From positions 67,525 through 131,524 of the forward strand of contig JABJHR010000015.1 of assembly GCA_018661705.1 (NCBI GenBank): DNA of 64,000 bases, written 5' to 3'. Of the stretch, positions 56,435 to 64,000 are shown one piece after another. The notes beneath the pieces are model-generated. The model had not been told where the DNA came from. It saw only the letters and a program-made list of their open reading frames with translations, and ran no database searches. The position numbers were made by a program, and so were the translations under genes. Within the stretch, counting starts at the first letter, position 1. Every line of letters starts with the position of its first letter. The stretch comes from Candidatus Woesearchaeota archaeon. GTDB lineage: Archaea; Nanobdellota; Nanobdellia; Woesearchaeales; DSVV01.

Positions 56435-57238
56435 ATGTTAAGAAAACAAAAAATTGAGAAAAAGAAGAAAAACAAGAAGCCAGTAGTTGGGTTTTATGCA
56501 ATTACTGGTTGTCAAGGTTGTTTACTTAGTGTTCTCTTTAATGAAGATAAACTTTTTGATTTAACTAAATTAATTGATATTAAGGCATTTCCTTTTATTA
56601 AACAATTAGAAGGTGCAAAAGAATTTGATGTTGTTTTTATGGAAGGGTTAGTTGCAAAAAAGAATGATCTTAAAGAGCTTAAAGAAATAAGAGCAAAAAC
56701 AAAAGTGTTGGTTGCAATTGGTGCTTGTGCATGTACGGGTGGAATTCCAGCTTTTAGAAATTTTATGAAAGAAGATAATTATAAACATTTGGTTTATCAT
56801 AAAGCAATGCATCTTACAGACATGAAACCAACACCAATTGATAAATATGTTAAAGTTGATTATTATTTGCCTGGTTGTCCTCCCGATAAAAATGAAATTC
56901 TTACTTTTATTAAAGATTTTGTACTTGGCAAGAAACCAGAAATTTATAAAAAACCTGTTTGTTTTGATTGTAGAAAAGAAGGAAATCCTTGTTTGTTAGA
57001 TTCTGGTAAATTATGTTTAGGACCAATTACAAGAGGGAATTGCGGAGCTGTCTGTCCTTCTGGTGGTCTTGAATGTTGGGGCTGTAGAGGACCTACAGAT
57101 GATGCTAACATTAAAACAATGATGTCTTTGTTAGAGAAAAAAGGATTTGATGTTTCACATATTAAAAAAAGAATGAAATCTTTTGTTGGCCTAAAATTAG
57201 CTAAAAAGGGGATTGATACCTATGAGCAAGAATATTAA
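56435..57238 (+). CDS. hydD: Group-3b [NiFe] hydrogenase small (delta) subunit
   Basis: GCQGCLLSVL, AIGACACTGGIPAFRN, LPGCPPDKNEI, CWGCRGPT. Confidence 0.92.
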   Translation: MLRKQKIEKKKKNKKPVVGFYAITGCQGCLLSVLFNEDKLFDLTKLIDIKAFPFIKQLEGAKEFDVVFMEGLVAKKNDLKELKEIRAKTKVLVAIGACACTGGIPAFRNFMKEDNYKHLVYHKAMHLTDMKPTPIDKYVKVDYYLPGCPPDKNEILTFIKDFVLGKKPEIYKKPVCFDCRKEGNPCLLDSGKLCLGPITRGNCGAVCPSGGLECWGCRGPTDDANIKTMMSLLEKKGFDVSHIKKRMKSFVGLKLAKKGIDTYEQEY

Positions 57239-58499
57239 ACTTAGTCATATTACAAAAATAGAGGGGCATGCTAGTTTAAACCTTTCTATTGATAATGGTA
57301 AAGTAAAAAAATGTGAATTACAATCAACAGAAGGTTCAAGATATTTTGAAGGCTTAGTAAAAGGAAGAATTTATGAAGAAGCTCCAGAAATTACTTCTCG
57401 AATTTGTGGGATATGTAGTTCTGCACACACCGTTTGTGCAATTCAAGCAATGGAACGTGCAATTAAGTTTAAACCATCTGAACAAACAATTATGTTAAGA
57501 GAGTTAATGACTTTGGGAGAAAGAATAAGAAGTCATGCTACCCATCTCTATTTTTTAGCTTTACCTGATTTTTTAGGTTATGAATCTGCACTTGCAATGG
57601 CTCAAAAATATAAAAGAGAATTAAGTACTGCACTAAGATTAGTAAAATTAGGAAATAATATTGTTAAAAAAGTTGCAGGTAGAGATATACATCCTGTTTC
57701 TGCTCAAGTTAGTGGTTTTCTGACTTTGCCTACACAAGAAAGTTTAGACGAGATTAAAGAAGAAACAGATGAGAGAAAAAGTGATGCAATCACAACTGCA
57801 GAATTGTTTGCTAAATTAGAATATCCTGATTTTGAAAGAAAAACACAATACTTCTCTTTAAGAAATAAGTTTGGCTATGCAACTTTGTATGGTGATTTAG
57901 TTTCTGAATCATCTAATTTTCCACAGAAAGAATTACATTCTTATCTTAAGGAGTACCATCAAGAGCATGGCACTTCTAATTTTGTTGTTAAACGAGGAAT
58001 GTCTTATATGGTTGGAGCATTATCAAGAATTAATAATAATTTTGATCAGTTAAGTAAAGATGCAAAGAAAGTTGTAAAAAAAGCTAAACATAAATTTCCA
58101 AACTTTAATCCTTTTATGAATAATTTTGCTCAAGCAATTGAATTAGTGCATTGTCTTGATAGGGTTAGTGAAATAATTGATTTTGTTGAACTTAAACATG
58201 AGAAACCACACGAGATTAAAATCAAAGATGGGCATGGTATTGCGGCTATAGAAGTTCCTCGTGGTATTTTATGGCATGAATATACTGTTAAAGCAGGCAA
58301 GATTAAAGCTGCAAACATAATTACTCCTACTTGTCAAAATTTGAGAAACATGAATGACGATATTAAAGCATTTGTTCCAACAATTTTAGATTTACCTAAA
58401 GAAAAGATGATTTTAGAGATTGAAAAATTGATTAGGGCGTATGATCCTTGTTTTTCTTGTTCTACGCATTTCTTGAAAGTAAAGTTTAAGAGAACATAA
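57213..58499 (+). CDS. hydA: Group-3b [NiFe] hydrogenase large (alpha) subunit
   Basis: L1 RICGICSSAHTVCA and L2 DPCFSCSTH followed by 9-aa tail FLKVKFKRT; likely starts MSKNIKLSHITKIEGHASL. Confidence 0.95.
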   Translation: MIPMSKNIKLSHITKIEGHASLNLSIDNGKVKKCELQSTEGSRYFEGLVKGRIYEEAPEITSRICGICSSAHTVCAIQAMERAIKFKPSEQTIMLRELMTLGERIRSHATHLYFLALPDFLGYESALAMAQKYKRELSTALRLVKLGNNIVKKVAGRDIHPVSAQVSGFLTLPTQESLDEIKEETDERKSDAITTAELFAKLEYPDFERKTQYFSLRNKFGYATLYGDLVSESSNFPQKELHSYLKEYHQEHGTSNFVVKRGMSYMVGALSRINNNFDQLSKDAKKVVKKAKHKFPNFNPFMNNFAQAIELVHCLDRVSEIIDFVELKHEKPHEIKIKDGHGIAAIEVPRGILWHEYTVKAGKIKAANIITPTCQNLRNMNDDIKAFVPTILDLPKEKMILEIEKLIRAYDPCFSCSTHFLKVKFKRT

Positions 58500-58502
58500 T
58501 TT

Positions 58503-58626
58503 AATTGGTTTTGAGTTGTGAGTAAGTAGTTCTGAGTTGGTTCTGTGTTAATTAGTAATGAGAAATGCAGTGACACCCAATACCTGAAACTCATAACCAA
58601 CCCAAGACCCAAAACTCATTACTCAG
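58503..58626. repeat. Long imperfect palindrome in convergent spacer (copy D)
   Basis: ttggttttgagttgtgagtaagtagttctgagttggttctg ... aactcataaccaacccaagacccaaaactcattactcagaacta. Confidence 0.7.
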
Positions 58627-59011
58627 AACTATCATTAATTCTTCTTATAACTTCTTTCTTTATTTTTTCTTTATCTCCTGTCTGAGGAATTCCAATTATT
58701 TTAATATCTTTTATTTGTCCTAATTCTTTCATTAATTTTAGAAAAAAACCAACATCAAAATCATGTAAAGTACACAATTTACCTGCTTCTAAATCATCAA
58801 TATTGTTTATTATCATTGGTTCTTCTATATTTTGGACAACATCAAGAATAATAATTTCTTTATTTGGACTAATTTTAGAAAACTCTAATATGTCATCGGG
58901 AGAATCACACATGATGAATTCAATTTCTGGCATGTTAATTTCATTAGCAATTTCTTTAGCTAAACTGTCTTGTTTTATGAATTCATTGCCAAAGCATAAG
59001 ATTGTTTTCAT
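58619..59011 (-). CDS. Hydrogenase maturation protease (HycI/FrxA-like)
   Basis: ILCFGNEFIKQDSLAKEIA; LDVVQN; LHDFDVGFFLKLM; genomic context. Confidence 0.75.
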   Translation of the reverse strand: MKTILCFGNEFIKQDSLAKEIANEINMPEIEFIMCDSPDDILEFSKISPNKEIIILDVVQNIEEPMIINNIDDLEAGKLCTLHDFDVGFFLKLMKELGQIKDIKIIGIPQTGDKEKIKKEVIRRINDSSE

Positions 59012-59109
59012 TTTATATGTTGAAAAGTTGTTTGATATTTAAAATTTTCACTTTTGTTATTTAATAATTACATAACCTTTAAATAATTCATAATTATCAT
59101 AAGATTAAA

Positions 59110-59316
59110 ATGTGTTTAGCAATGCCAGGTAAAATAATTGAGATTAATGGAGATATAGTTATTGTTGAGTATCCTGGTGAGAAACGAGAAGTTCTAAATA
59201 CTGACTTTGATTTAACGCAGGGGGAGTATGTGTTTGTTCAGGCAGGAATCATTATTCAAAAGATTCCTGAACAAGAAGCAGTTGAAAGTTTGAAAATTTG
59301 GGCAGAAGTTCTTTGA
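59110..59316 (+). CDS. hypC: Hydrogenase maturation factor HypC/HybG
   Basis: MCLAMPGKIIEINGDIVIVEYPGEKREV...GEYVFVQAGIIIQKI. Confidence 0.93.
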   Translation: MCLAMPGKIIEINGDIVIVEYPGEKREVLNTDFDLTQGEYVFVQAGIIIQKIPEQEAVESLKIWAEVL

Positions 59317-59844
59317 TTAAGCTTTTTCAATAATATAGCCATAATGGATGATTACTTTATCTTGTGGTTTTATTTCTAAATTATAAATATTAAGGCATCG
59401 TCTTTCTTTTTCTTCCCCTTTATCATCCTTATACTTCACAAATAGAATAATTCTATCAGAAATTACTTCAATCTTATCAATAACTGCTGTATGTATTTTA
59501 CATAAATCTTTTACAGCTGGTGGGAATTTGCAGAAAAAGGCTTTCTCAGATTCAATAAACATATTATGCTCTGCTTCTGTGAAATATCTTTGGATAACTT
59601 CCATATCCCAATAGTTTATTTCTTTGTTTTGTTCTTTACTAAGTCTTTCTGCTAACTCTTTAAGATTTGCAAATGCAACTTTGTACGTATCTTCTAAAAT
59701 TTCTCTAGAAGGAGTTATGTTATTCTCAATTGCATACTTTAGGTCATCAAACCTTTGCTGAGGTATTCTTTTGTCTGTTAAAATTATCTCTGTGCAAGGC
59801 CAAGCATATTTGAAGAAATGTTGTTCTGGTGTATCTTTTATCAT
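59317..59844 (-). CDS. Uncharacterised protein with HypC-like C-terminal domain
   Basis: C-terminal CKIHTAVIDKIEVISDRIILFVKYKDDKGEEKERRCLNIYNLEIKPQDKVIIHYGYIIEKA follows the HypC pattern. Confidence 0.6.
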   Translation of the reverse strand: MIKDTPEQHFFKYAWPCTEIILTDKRIPQQRFDDLKYAIENNITPSREILEDTYKVAFANLKELAERLSKEQNKEINYWDMEVIQRYFTEAEHNMFIESEKAFFCKFPPAVKDLCKIHTAVIDKIEVISDRIILFVKYKDDKGEEKERRCLNIYNLEIKPQDKVIIHYGYIIEKA

Positions 59845-59862
59845 TTTATAATCTCTATCTGA

Positions 59863-60786
59863 TTATCTCTGTGAATTAGGAACAGGAATAAAATACTTAA
59901 CTAAATTCTTTAGATGTACAATTCCGACGGCCATTACAATTCCTGCAATTATTAGTAGCATTCCAATTCCTTGGGAAATTGTAACTGATGTATTTAAGAA
60001 AATAATACTTAATGCAGTTGTAATTGGACTACCTAGTAATAAGATTGATGTTGCAACACTTGCTTTAAGTCTTTGCAATGCATAATACCAACTTGCAACA
60101 TAAAGGAAAAGAAATGCAGATGTTAACAAAACCCATGTTAGTTGTGGTAAGGTTGTGGAAAACGCAGCTTCCATTCTTCCTGTAAACAACCAGAACATTA
60201 GAATAAATCCAAAACCAAATGCCATTCTTCCAAATGCAACTGTTCGTGATGATAATTCTTTTAATGTGTGCTTTGAAATAAGATTTTCTGTTGCCCATAA
60301 TAATGTTGCAATTAGAATAAATAAATTACCTTTAGTTAATATTGCAGATGATAATGGTGAAATTTTTAACAATAATATATTTCCTACTAACAATAAACCA
60401 GCCCCTACAACAAAATATTTGTTAATTTTTTCTTTCAAAAATATGATTGCACCTATTGTTACAAATATAAACATTGTTTTATGAATAAATGCTCCTGAAA
60501 CAGCAGATGTCATAGACAATCCTTTGAAAAACAGTAAAAACGGAATTGATCCTCCAAACAAACCAATGACTCCTAATTTTAGCCATTGTTTTTTTGTTAA
60601 TTTTGCTAATTCTCTAAATTCTCCCATAAAAAAGATTAAAGATAATAAAAATAGAACAACAACTAAATTCTTTAAACCTGTGAATACATAAGGATCTATT
60701 CCAGTTAATCCAAATTTATTTACAAAAATAGAAAACCCACTTACAATTGCAGTGAAAAATGCAAACATCAAACCTTTTTTGTTCAT
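59863..60786 (-). CDS. EamA/DMT-family transporter
   Basis: ~10 TM helices, duplicated EamA architecture. Confidence 0.88.
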   Translation of the reverse strand: MNKKGLMFAFFTAIVSGFSIFVNKFGLTGIDPYVFTGLKNLVVVLFLLSLIFFMGEFRELAKLTKKQWLKLGVIGLFGGSIPFLLFFKGLSMTSAVSGAFIHKTMFIFVTIGAIIFLKEKINKYFVVGAGLLLVGNILLLKISPLSSAILTKGNLFILIATLLWATENLISKHTLKELSSRTVAFGRMAFGFGFILMFWLFTGRMEAAFSTTLPQLTWVLLTSAFLFLYVASWYYALQRLKASVATSILLLGSPITTALSIIFLNTSVTISQGIGMLLIIAGIVMAVGIVHLKNLVKYFIPVPNSQR

Positions 60787-60908
60787 GTGTTGTTGTGGAT
60801 TATATTAATTTATATAAGTTTCGATTATATGTGATATTAAATATATTAAGAAAATATATAAATTAAAACATCTAAAAGATTAATATTCATAATAATTGAG
60901 GTGAAATT

Positions 60909-62291
60909 ATGGCAAAAAGAGGGAAAGCTGCAAAAAGAAAAAAAGCAGCAAAGAAATCTAAATCTATTGATAATTTACATTATTTAGGAATTCTAGTAAT
61001 AGTTGCAATTGTTGCAATTGTATATTTAGTAACAAATGGTAGTGGAACAGTTAGTGAAGATGATTTAGCTGGTGAAGCTACTGGTAAAACTAAGGATAAT
61101 TATTGGAAAGGTTATGAAATTGTAACACAAGAAAAAGAAAATACTGTGGAAGTTGAATTTGGTTGCCCAGACGGTAAAAAAATATTGGGTGGTGGCTGTA
61201 AGGGTCTTGGTGGGCCTGGTGCGTTAATTAGTTCAAGACCATGGTCTCAAGCTGATGGTTGGCAATGTTATTATGATGATGTTAAAGACAAAATCATTGC
61301 ATATGCAATTTGCGCTTGTGTTAGTGAGGATACATGTTCTGTTTCACTTTCAAAAATTCCAACTGTAATTTCAAAAGATAGAATTCCGGTAGGAAGAATG
61401 GAGTTACCTAAAAGGAATATTCCTCCTCCTATAAAAGATGATGAATTTGTTGATTGCGCAGAACTATTTGGAGCAGAATATGAATGTTGGTATAATAATT
61501 GGGAAAGTGATTGTGATGGCGAATCAGATATAATACCCATCCCTCAAGGCAAATGTGAAGTAAAAACAGGTGGCTTTGAGAATTATTGCGTAAGTTGTCA
61601 AGAAGAAACAGCAGCTTGCGAAGGCGAAGTTACCTTTGCAGATCCTAACTTAGAACAAGCAGTGCGAGATAAAATTAATGTACCAATAGGACCTATTCTT
61701 GGTGAATCTGTTCAATCTGTTGGTGTGTTGTATGCTAATAGTAAAAATATTGCTGATTTATCAGGAATTGAATGTTTAACTAATTTACATCAACTAATTA
61801 TTAGTAATAATCAAATTAGTGATCTTGGTCCATTAAAAGGTTTAACTAAATTGACAGTGTTAAACCTTGGTATGAATCAAATATCTAATATTGAACCATT
61901 ATCTGGTTTAGTCAGTTTAAGCACGTTAAATCTTTATAATAATGAAATCTTTGATATTGTTCCCTTAAAGAGTTTAACTGGTTTAACATTTTTAAATCTT
62001 GAATATAATTTGATCACAGATATCAGTATTTTGTCTGATTTAACCCTTTTAAAATTTTTAATTCTTAATGATAACCAGATTAATGGTGTCGGTGCATTGT
62101 CTAGTTTAACTAATTTAAAAGCGTTAAAACTTCCTTCCAATGAGATTACTGACATTAATCCTTTGTCTGGATTAATTGGTTTGGATCAGTTGTGGCTTTA
62201 TGATAATCCTTTATCAAGTGGTTATTGTAATGTTATCACACAGCTCGAAGCAAATGGTGTAGATACTGATATGAGTTCTTCTTGCCCTTAA
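60909..62291 (+). CDS. Membrane-anchored leucine-rich repeat (internalin-like) protein
   Basis: Lys-rich N-terminus + TM; repeats LTNLHQLIISNNQISDLGPLKGLTKLTVLNLGMNQISNIEPL. Confidence 0.88.
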   Translation: MAKRGKAAKRKKAAKKSKSIDNLHYLGILVIVAIVAIVYLVTNGSGTVSEDDLAGEATGKTKDNYWKGYEIVTQEKENTVEVEFGCPDGKKILGGGCKGLGGPGALISSRPWSQADGWQCYYDDVKDKIIAYAICACVSEDTCSVSLSKIPTVISKDRIPVGRMELPKRNIPPPIKDDEFVDCAELFGAEYECWYNNWESDCDGESDIIPIPQGKCEVKTGGFENYCVSCQEETAACEGEVTFADPNLEQAVRDKINVPIGPILGESVQSVGVLYANSKNIADLSGIECLTNLHQLIISNNQISDLGPLKGLTKLTVLNLGMNQISNIEPLSGLVSLSTLNLYNNEIFDIVPLKSLTGLTFLNLEYNLITDISILSDLTLLKFLILNDNQINGVGALSSLTNLKALKLPSNEITDINPLSGLIGLDQLWLYDNPLSSGYCNVITQLEANGVDTDMSSSCP

Positions 62292-62365
62292 TTTTTTTCT
62301 TTTCTTTTTTAATTAATATACCATTTCAAAACCTTTTTAATTAGTTCTTCATTACTTTCTATAAA

Positions 62366-62710
62366 ATGCATGAATATGGAGTTACACAAAGTTTAGTATC
62401 GCAGATTTTAGTTGAGAGTGAGAAGAATAATGTGAAACCTAAGATAATAACTGTTGAATTAGGTAATCTAACAACATATAAAGCAGAATCTATTAAGTTT
62501 TATTTTGATATGTTAAAAAAAGAGCATGATTTATTAAAATCAGCAAAATTAGAGTTAAATGAAGTTAAAGGCAAACTTTTGTGTAATCAATGCAAGAAAG
62601 AGCATGAAGTTCAAGAATCTCATTTGATATTTTGTCCTAAATGTGAAGGTCATGATATTGAAATTGTTGCTGGCAAAGATTTTATAATTAAAAATATTCA
62701 AGGTGATTAG
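62366..62710 (+). CDS. hypA: Hydrogenase nickel incorporation protein HypA
   Basis: MHEYGVTQSLV (Ni site), CNQCKKEHEVQESHLIFCPKC zinc motif. Confidence 0.93.
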   Translation: MHEYGVTQSLVSQILVESEKNNVKPKIITVELGNLTTYKAESIKFYFDMLKKEHDLLKSAKLELNEVKGKLLCNQCKKEHEVQESHLIFCPKCEGHDIEIVAGKDFIIKNIQGD

Positions 62711-62712
62711 AA

Positions 62713-63438
62713 ATGTGTGATAAATGTGGTTGCGAGCAGGAACATGAAGGAAATCATGAACATCATGATGTGGTTGGTTCAAAAATAATTGATGTTAACA
62801 AATCAGTAACAGAAGCAAATGATGAATTAGCTCAGCAAATTGGAAACTTCTTAAAAGACAAAGGAATATTATCTATTAATCTAATGGGTGCTCCTGGTTC
62901 TGGTAAAACTACTTTTATTGAACAATTAGTTGAATTTATTCCTGCAGAAGAAATTGCAGTTATCCAAGGAGATCTAGAAAGTGATATTGATAAAAAAAGA
63001 TTAGAAAAGAAAAATATTCATACTTTTCAGATAAACACACATTCAGGATGTCATCTAAATGCTATGATGGTTAATAAAGCATTAATGCATATGCAACCTT
63101 CTGGAAAAAAATATTTGATTATAGAGAATGTTGGAAACCTTGTGTGTCCTGCGGCTGTTCAAATTGGACAACATATTGATATTGTGGTTAGTTCAACAAC
63201 AGAAGGAACAGACAAACCTAAAAAATATCCAGTTATTTTCATGAACACCAAAATGATTGTTCTTTCTAAGTATGATCTTAAAGAAGCAGTTGGTTTTGAA
63301 GAAACAAAATATCTTGAAGATCTAAAAAATATTAATGCAGAAGCAAAGATCGTTAAAGTTAGTTCTAAAGATCCAGAATCATTTAAGGATGCGGCTGAAT
63401 TTATTAGGGATGAAAGAGAACGCTTGTTTAAAGTGTGA
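62713..63438 (+). CDS. hypB: Hydrogenase nickel incorporation GTPase HypB
   Basis: MCDKCGCEQEHEGNHEHHD, GAPGSGKTTFIEQL, ENVGNLVCPA, SKYDL. Confidence 0.95.
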   Translation: MCDKCGCEQEHEGNHEHHDVVGSKIIDVNKSVTEANDELAQQIGNFLKDKGILSINLMGAPGSGKTTFIEQLVEFIPAEEIAVIQGDLESDIDKKRLEKKNIHTFQINTHSGCHLNAMMVNKALMHMQPSGKKYLIIENVGNLVCPAAVQIGQHIDIVVSSTTEGTDKPKKYPVIFMNTKMIVLSKYDLKEAVGFEETKYLEDLKNINAEAKIVKVSSKDPESFKDAAEFIRDERERLFKV

Positions 63439-63457
63439 TTATTTGTCTGTGTATTAG

Positions 63458-63592
63458 CAAAAAACAATAATAATTACGACTAAAGTCGAAATTATTAAGC
63501 TTGATTAACATCAAGCAACAACAATGGCACAGACGGACTTTCCTTCGTAAAGTCCTACTCGTCTTCGACTCGCCTGGCCTTGTTGTTTTTTG
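63458..63592 (-). ncRNA. Structured intergenic element, copy 6 (with two extra hairpins)
   Basis: Minus core GGCCAGGCGA-GUC GAA GAC-GAGUA-GGACUUUAC..GAAAGUCC-GU-CUGUGCC; extra AATAATTAC GACTAAAGTC GAAATTATT and GCTTGATTAACATCAAGC. Confidence 0.7.
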
Positions 63593-63620
63593 TATTAAAA
63601 ATTGAATTAAAAAACTTTGC

Positions 63621-63657
63621 AACACTAGGTCCGTTAGGACATGTCACTCACGAGTTC
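63621..63657 (-). repeat. F2 hairpin family copy
   Basis: AACACTAGGTCCGTTAGGACATGTCACTCACGAGTTC. Confidence 0.6.
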
Positions 63658-63726
63658 TTTTTTTCTACCCAAGATTTTTAGTTTAAAGCAGAAACCTTTT
63701 TATATCTTAAAATTAACTAAATTATA

Positions 63727-64000
63727 ATGCTAAATAATTACATTAAAGAACTAAAAAAAGCAGGTAATCCTGAAAAAGCAAGAATATTGCAGGGATTCTT
63801 TAAAACAGGTAAAGGAGAGTATGGAGAGGGAGATGTCTTTTTAGGGATAACAGTACCTAAGCAAAGAGAAATTGCTAAAAAATATGTTGACTTAGAAATT
63901 AAAGATTTACAAACACTTCTTAATAGCAAAATACATGAGCACAGGTTAGGTGCATTATTTATTCTTATTATGCAGTATCAAAAAGCAGCAAAGATTGCTG
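63727..64000 (+). CDS. DNA alkylation repair enzyme (AlkD-like), runs off window
   Basis: MLNNYIKELKKAGNPEKARILQGFFKTGKGEYGEGDVFLGITVPKQREIAKKY. Confidence 0.88.
   Translation, partial: MLNNYIKELKKAGNPEKARILQGFFKTGKGEYGEGDVFLGITVPKQREIAKKYVDLEIKDLQTLLNSKIHEHRLGALFILIMQYQKAAKIA

Noticed and set aside
63428-63625. ORF overlapping element copy 6 (also 34039-34245 over copy 3, 47387-47638 over copy 5)
   Set aside because: No coding character; the sequence is explained by conserved stems, and the frames are not shared between copies.

Overview
This 64-kb window looks like a chromosome segment of an AT-rich, probably DPANN/Woesearchaeota-like archaeon. The lineage is inferred from gene content and the evidence is weak. 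Recognisable blocks, in order: (1) valS (partial), an alpha/beta hydrolase and RFC large subunit. (2) A contiguous LysW-dependent alpha-aminoadipate lysine (or arginine) biosynthesis cluster on the minus strand. It includes an unannotated 54-aa LysW ending in EDWGE and an N-terminal-Cys class-II glutamine-amidotransferase-like gene; no LysK is seen. (3) glyS and several very large Cys-rich secreted proteins. (4) A tRNA-like gene with an interrupted anticodon arm, a LAGLIDADG ORF running into its 3' end, and a small-ORF cassette with repeated TGTCCA(C/G)TG sites. (5) TadC/FlaJ and TadA/FlaI-type secretion genes. (6) A tRNA-Cys with a canonical bulge-helix-bulge intron, plus trpS, an ABC transporter, a BRO-N/DinD-like protein and rnhB. 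(7) A group-3b-like [NiFe] hydrogenase operon with hypC, hypA, hypB, a maturation protease and a second protein with a HypC-like C-terminal domain. The strongest unexplained signal is a family of six intergenic ~90-135-nt elements, all in the same orientation. Read on the minus strand they fold as a three-way junction with compensatory changes and a conserved RYGA/GARUA tandem-GA motif. They recall a hammerhead ribozyme but are inconsistent with a canonical one. A second small hairpin family (AACACTAG-hairpin-CATGTC) accompanies two of the copies. A third family of long imperfect palindromes occupies four convergent-gene spacers. All calls come from reading the sequence by eye; no database search or folding program was run.
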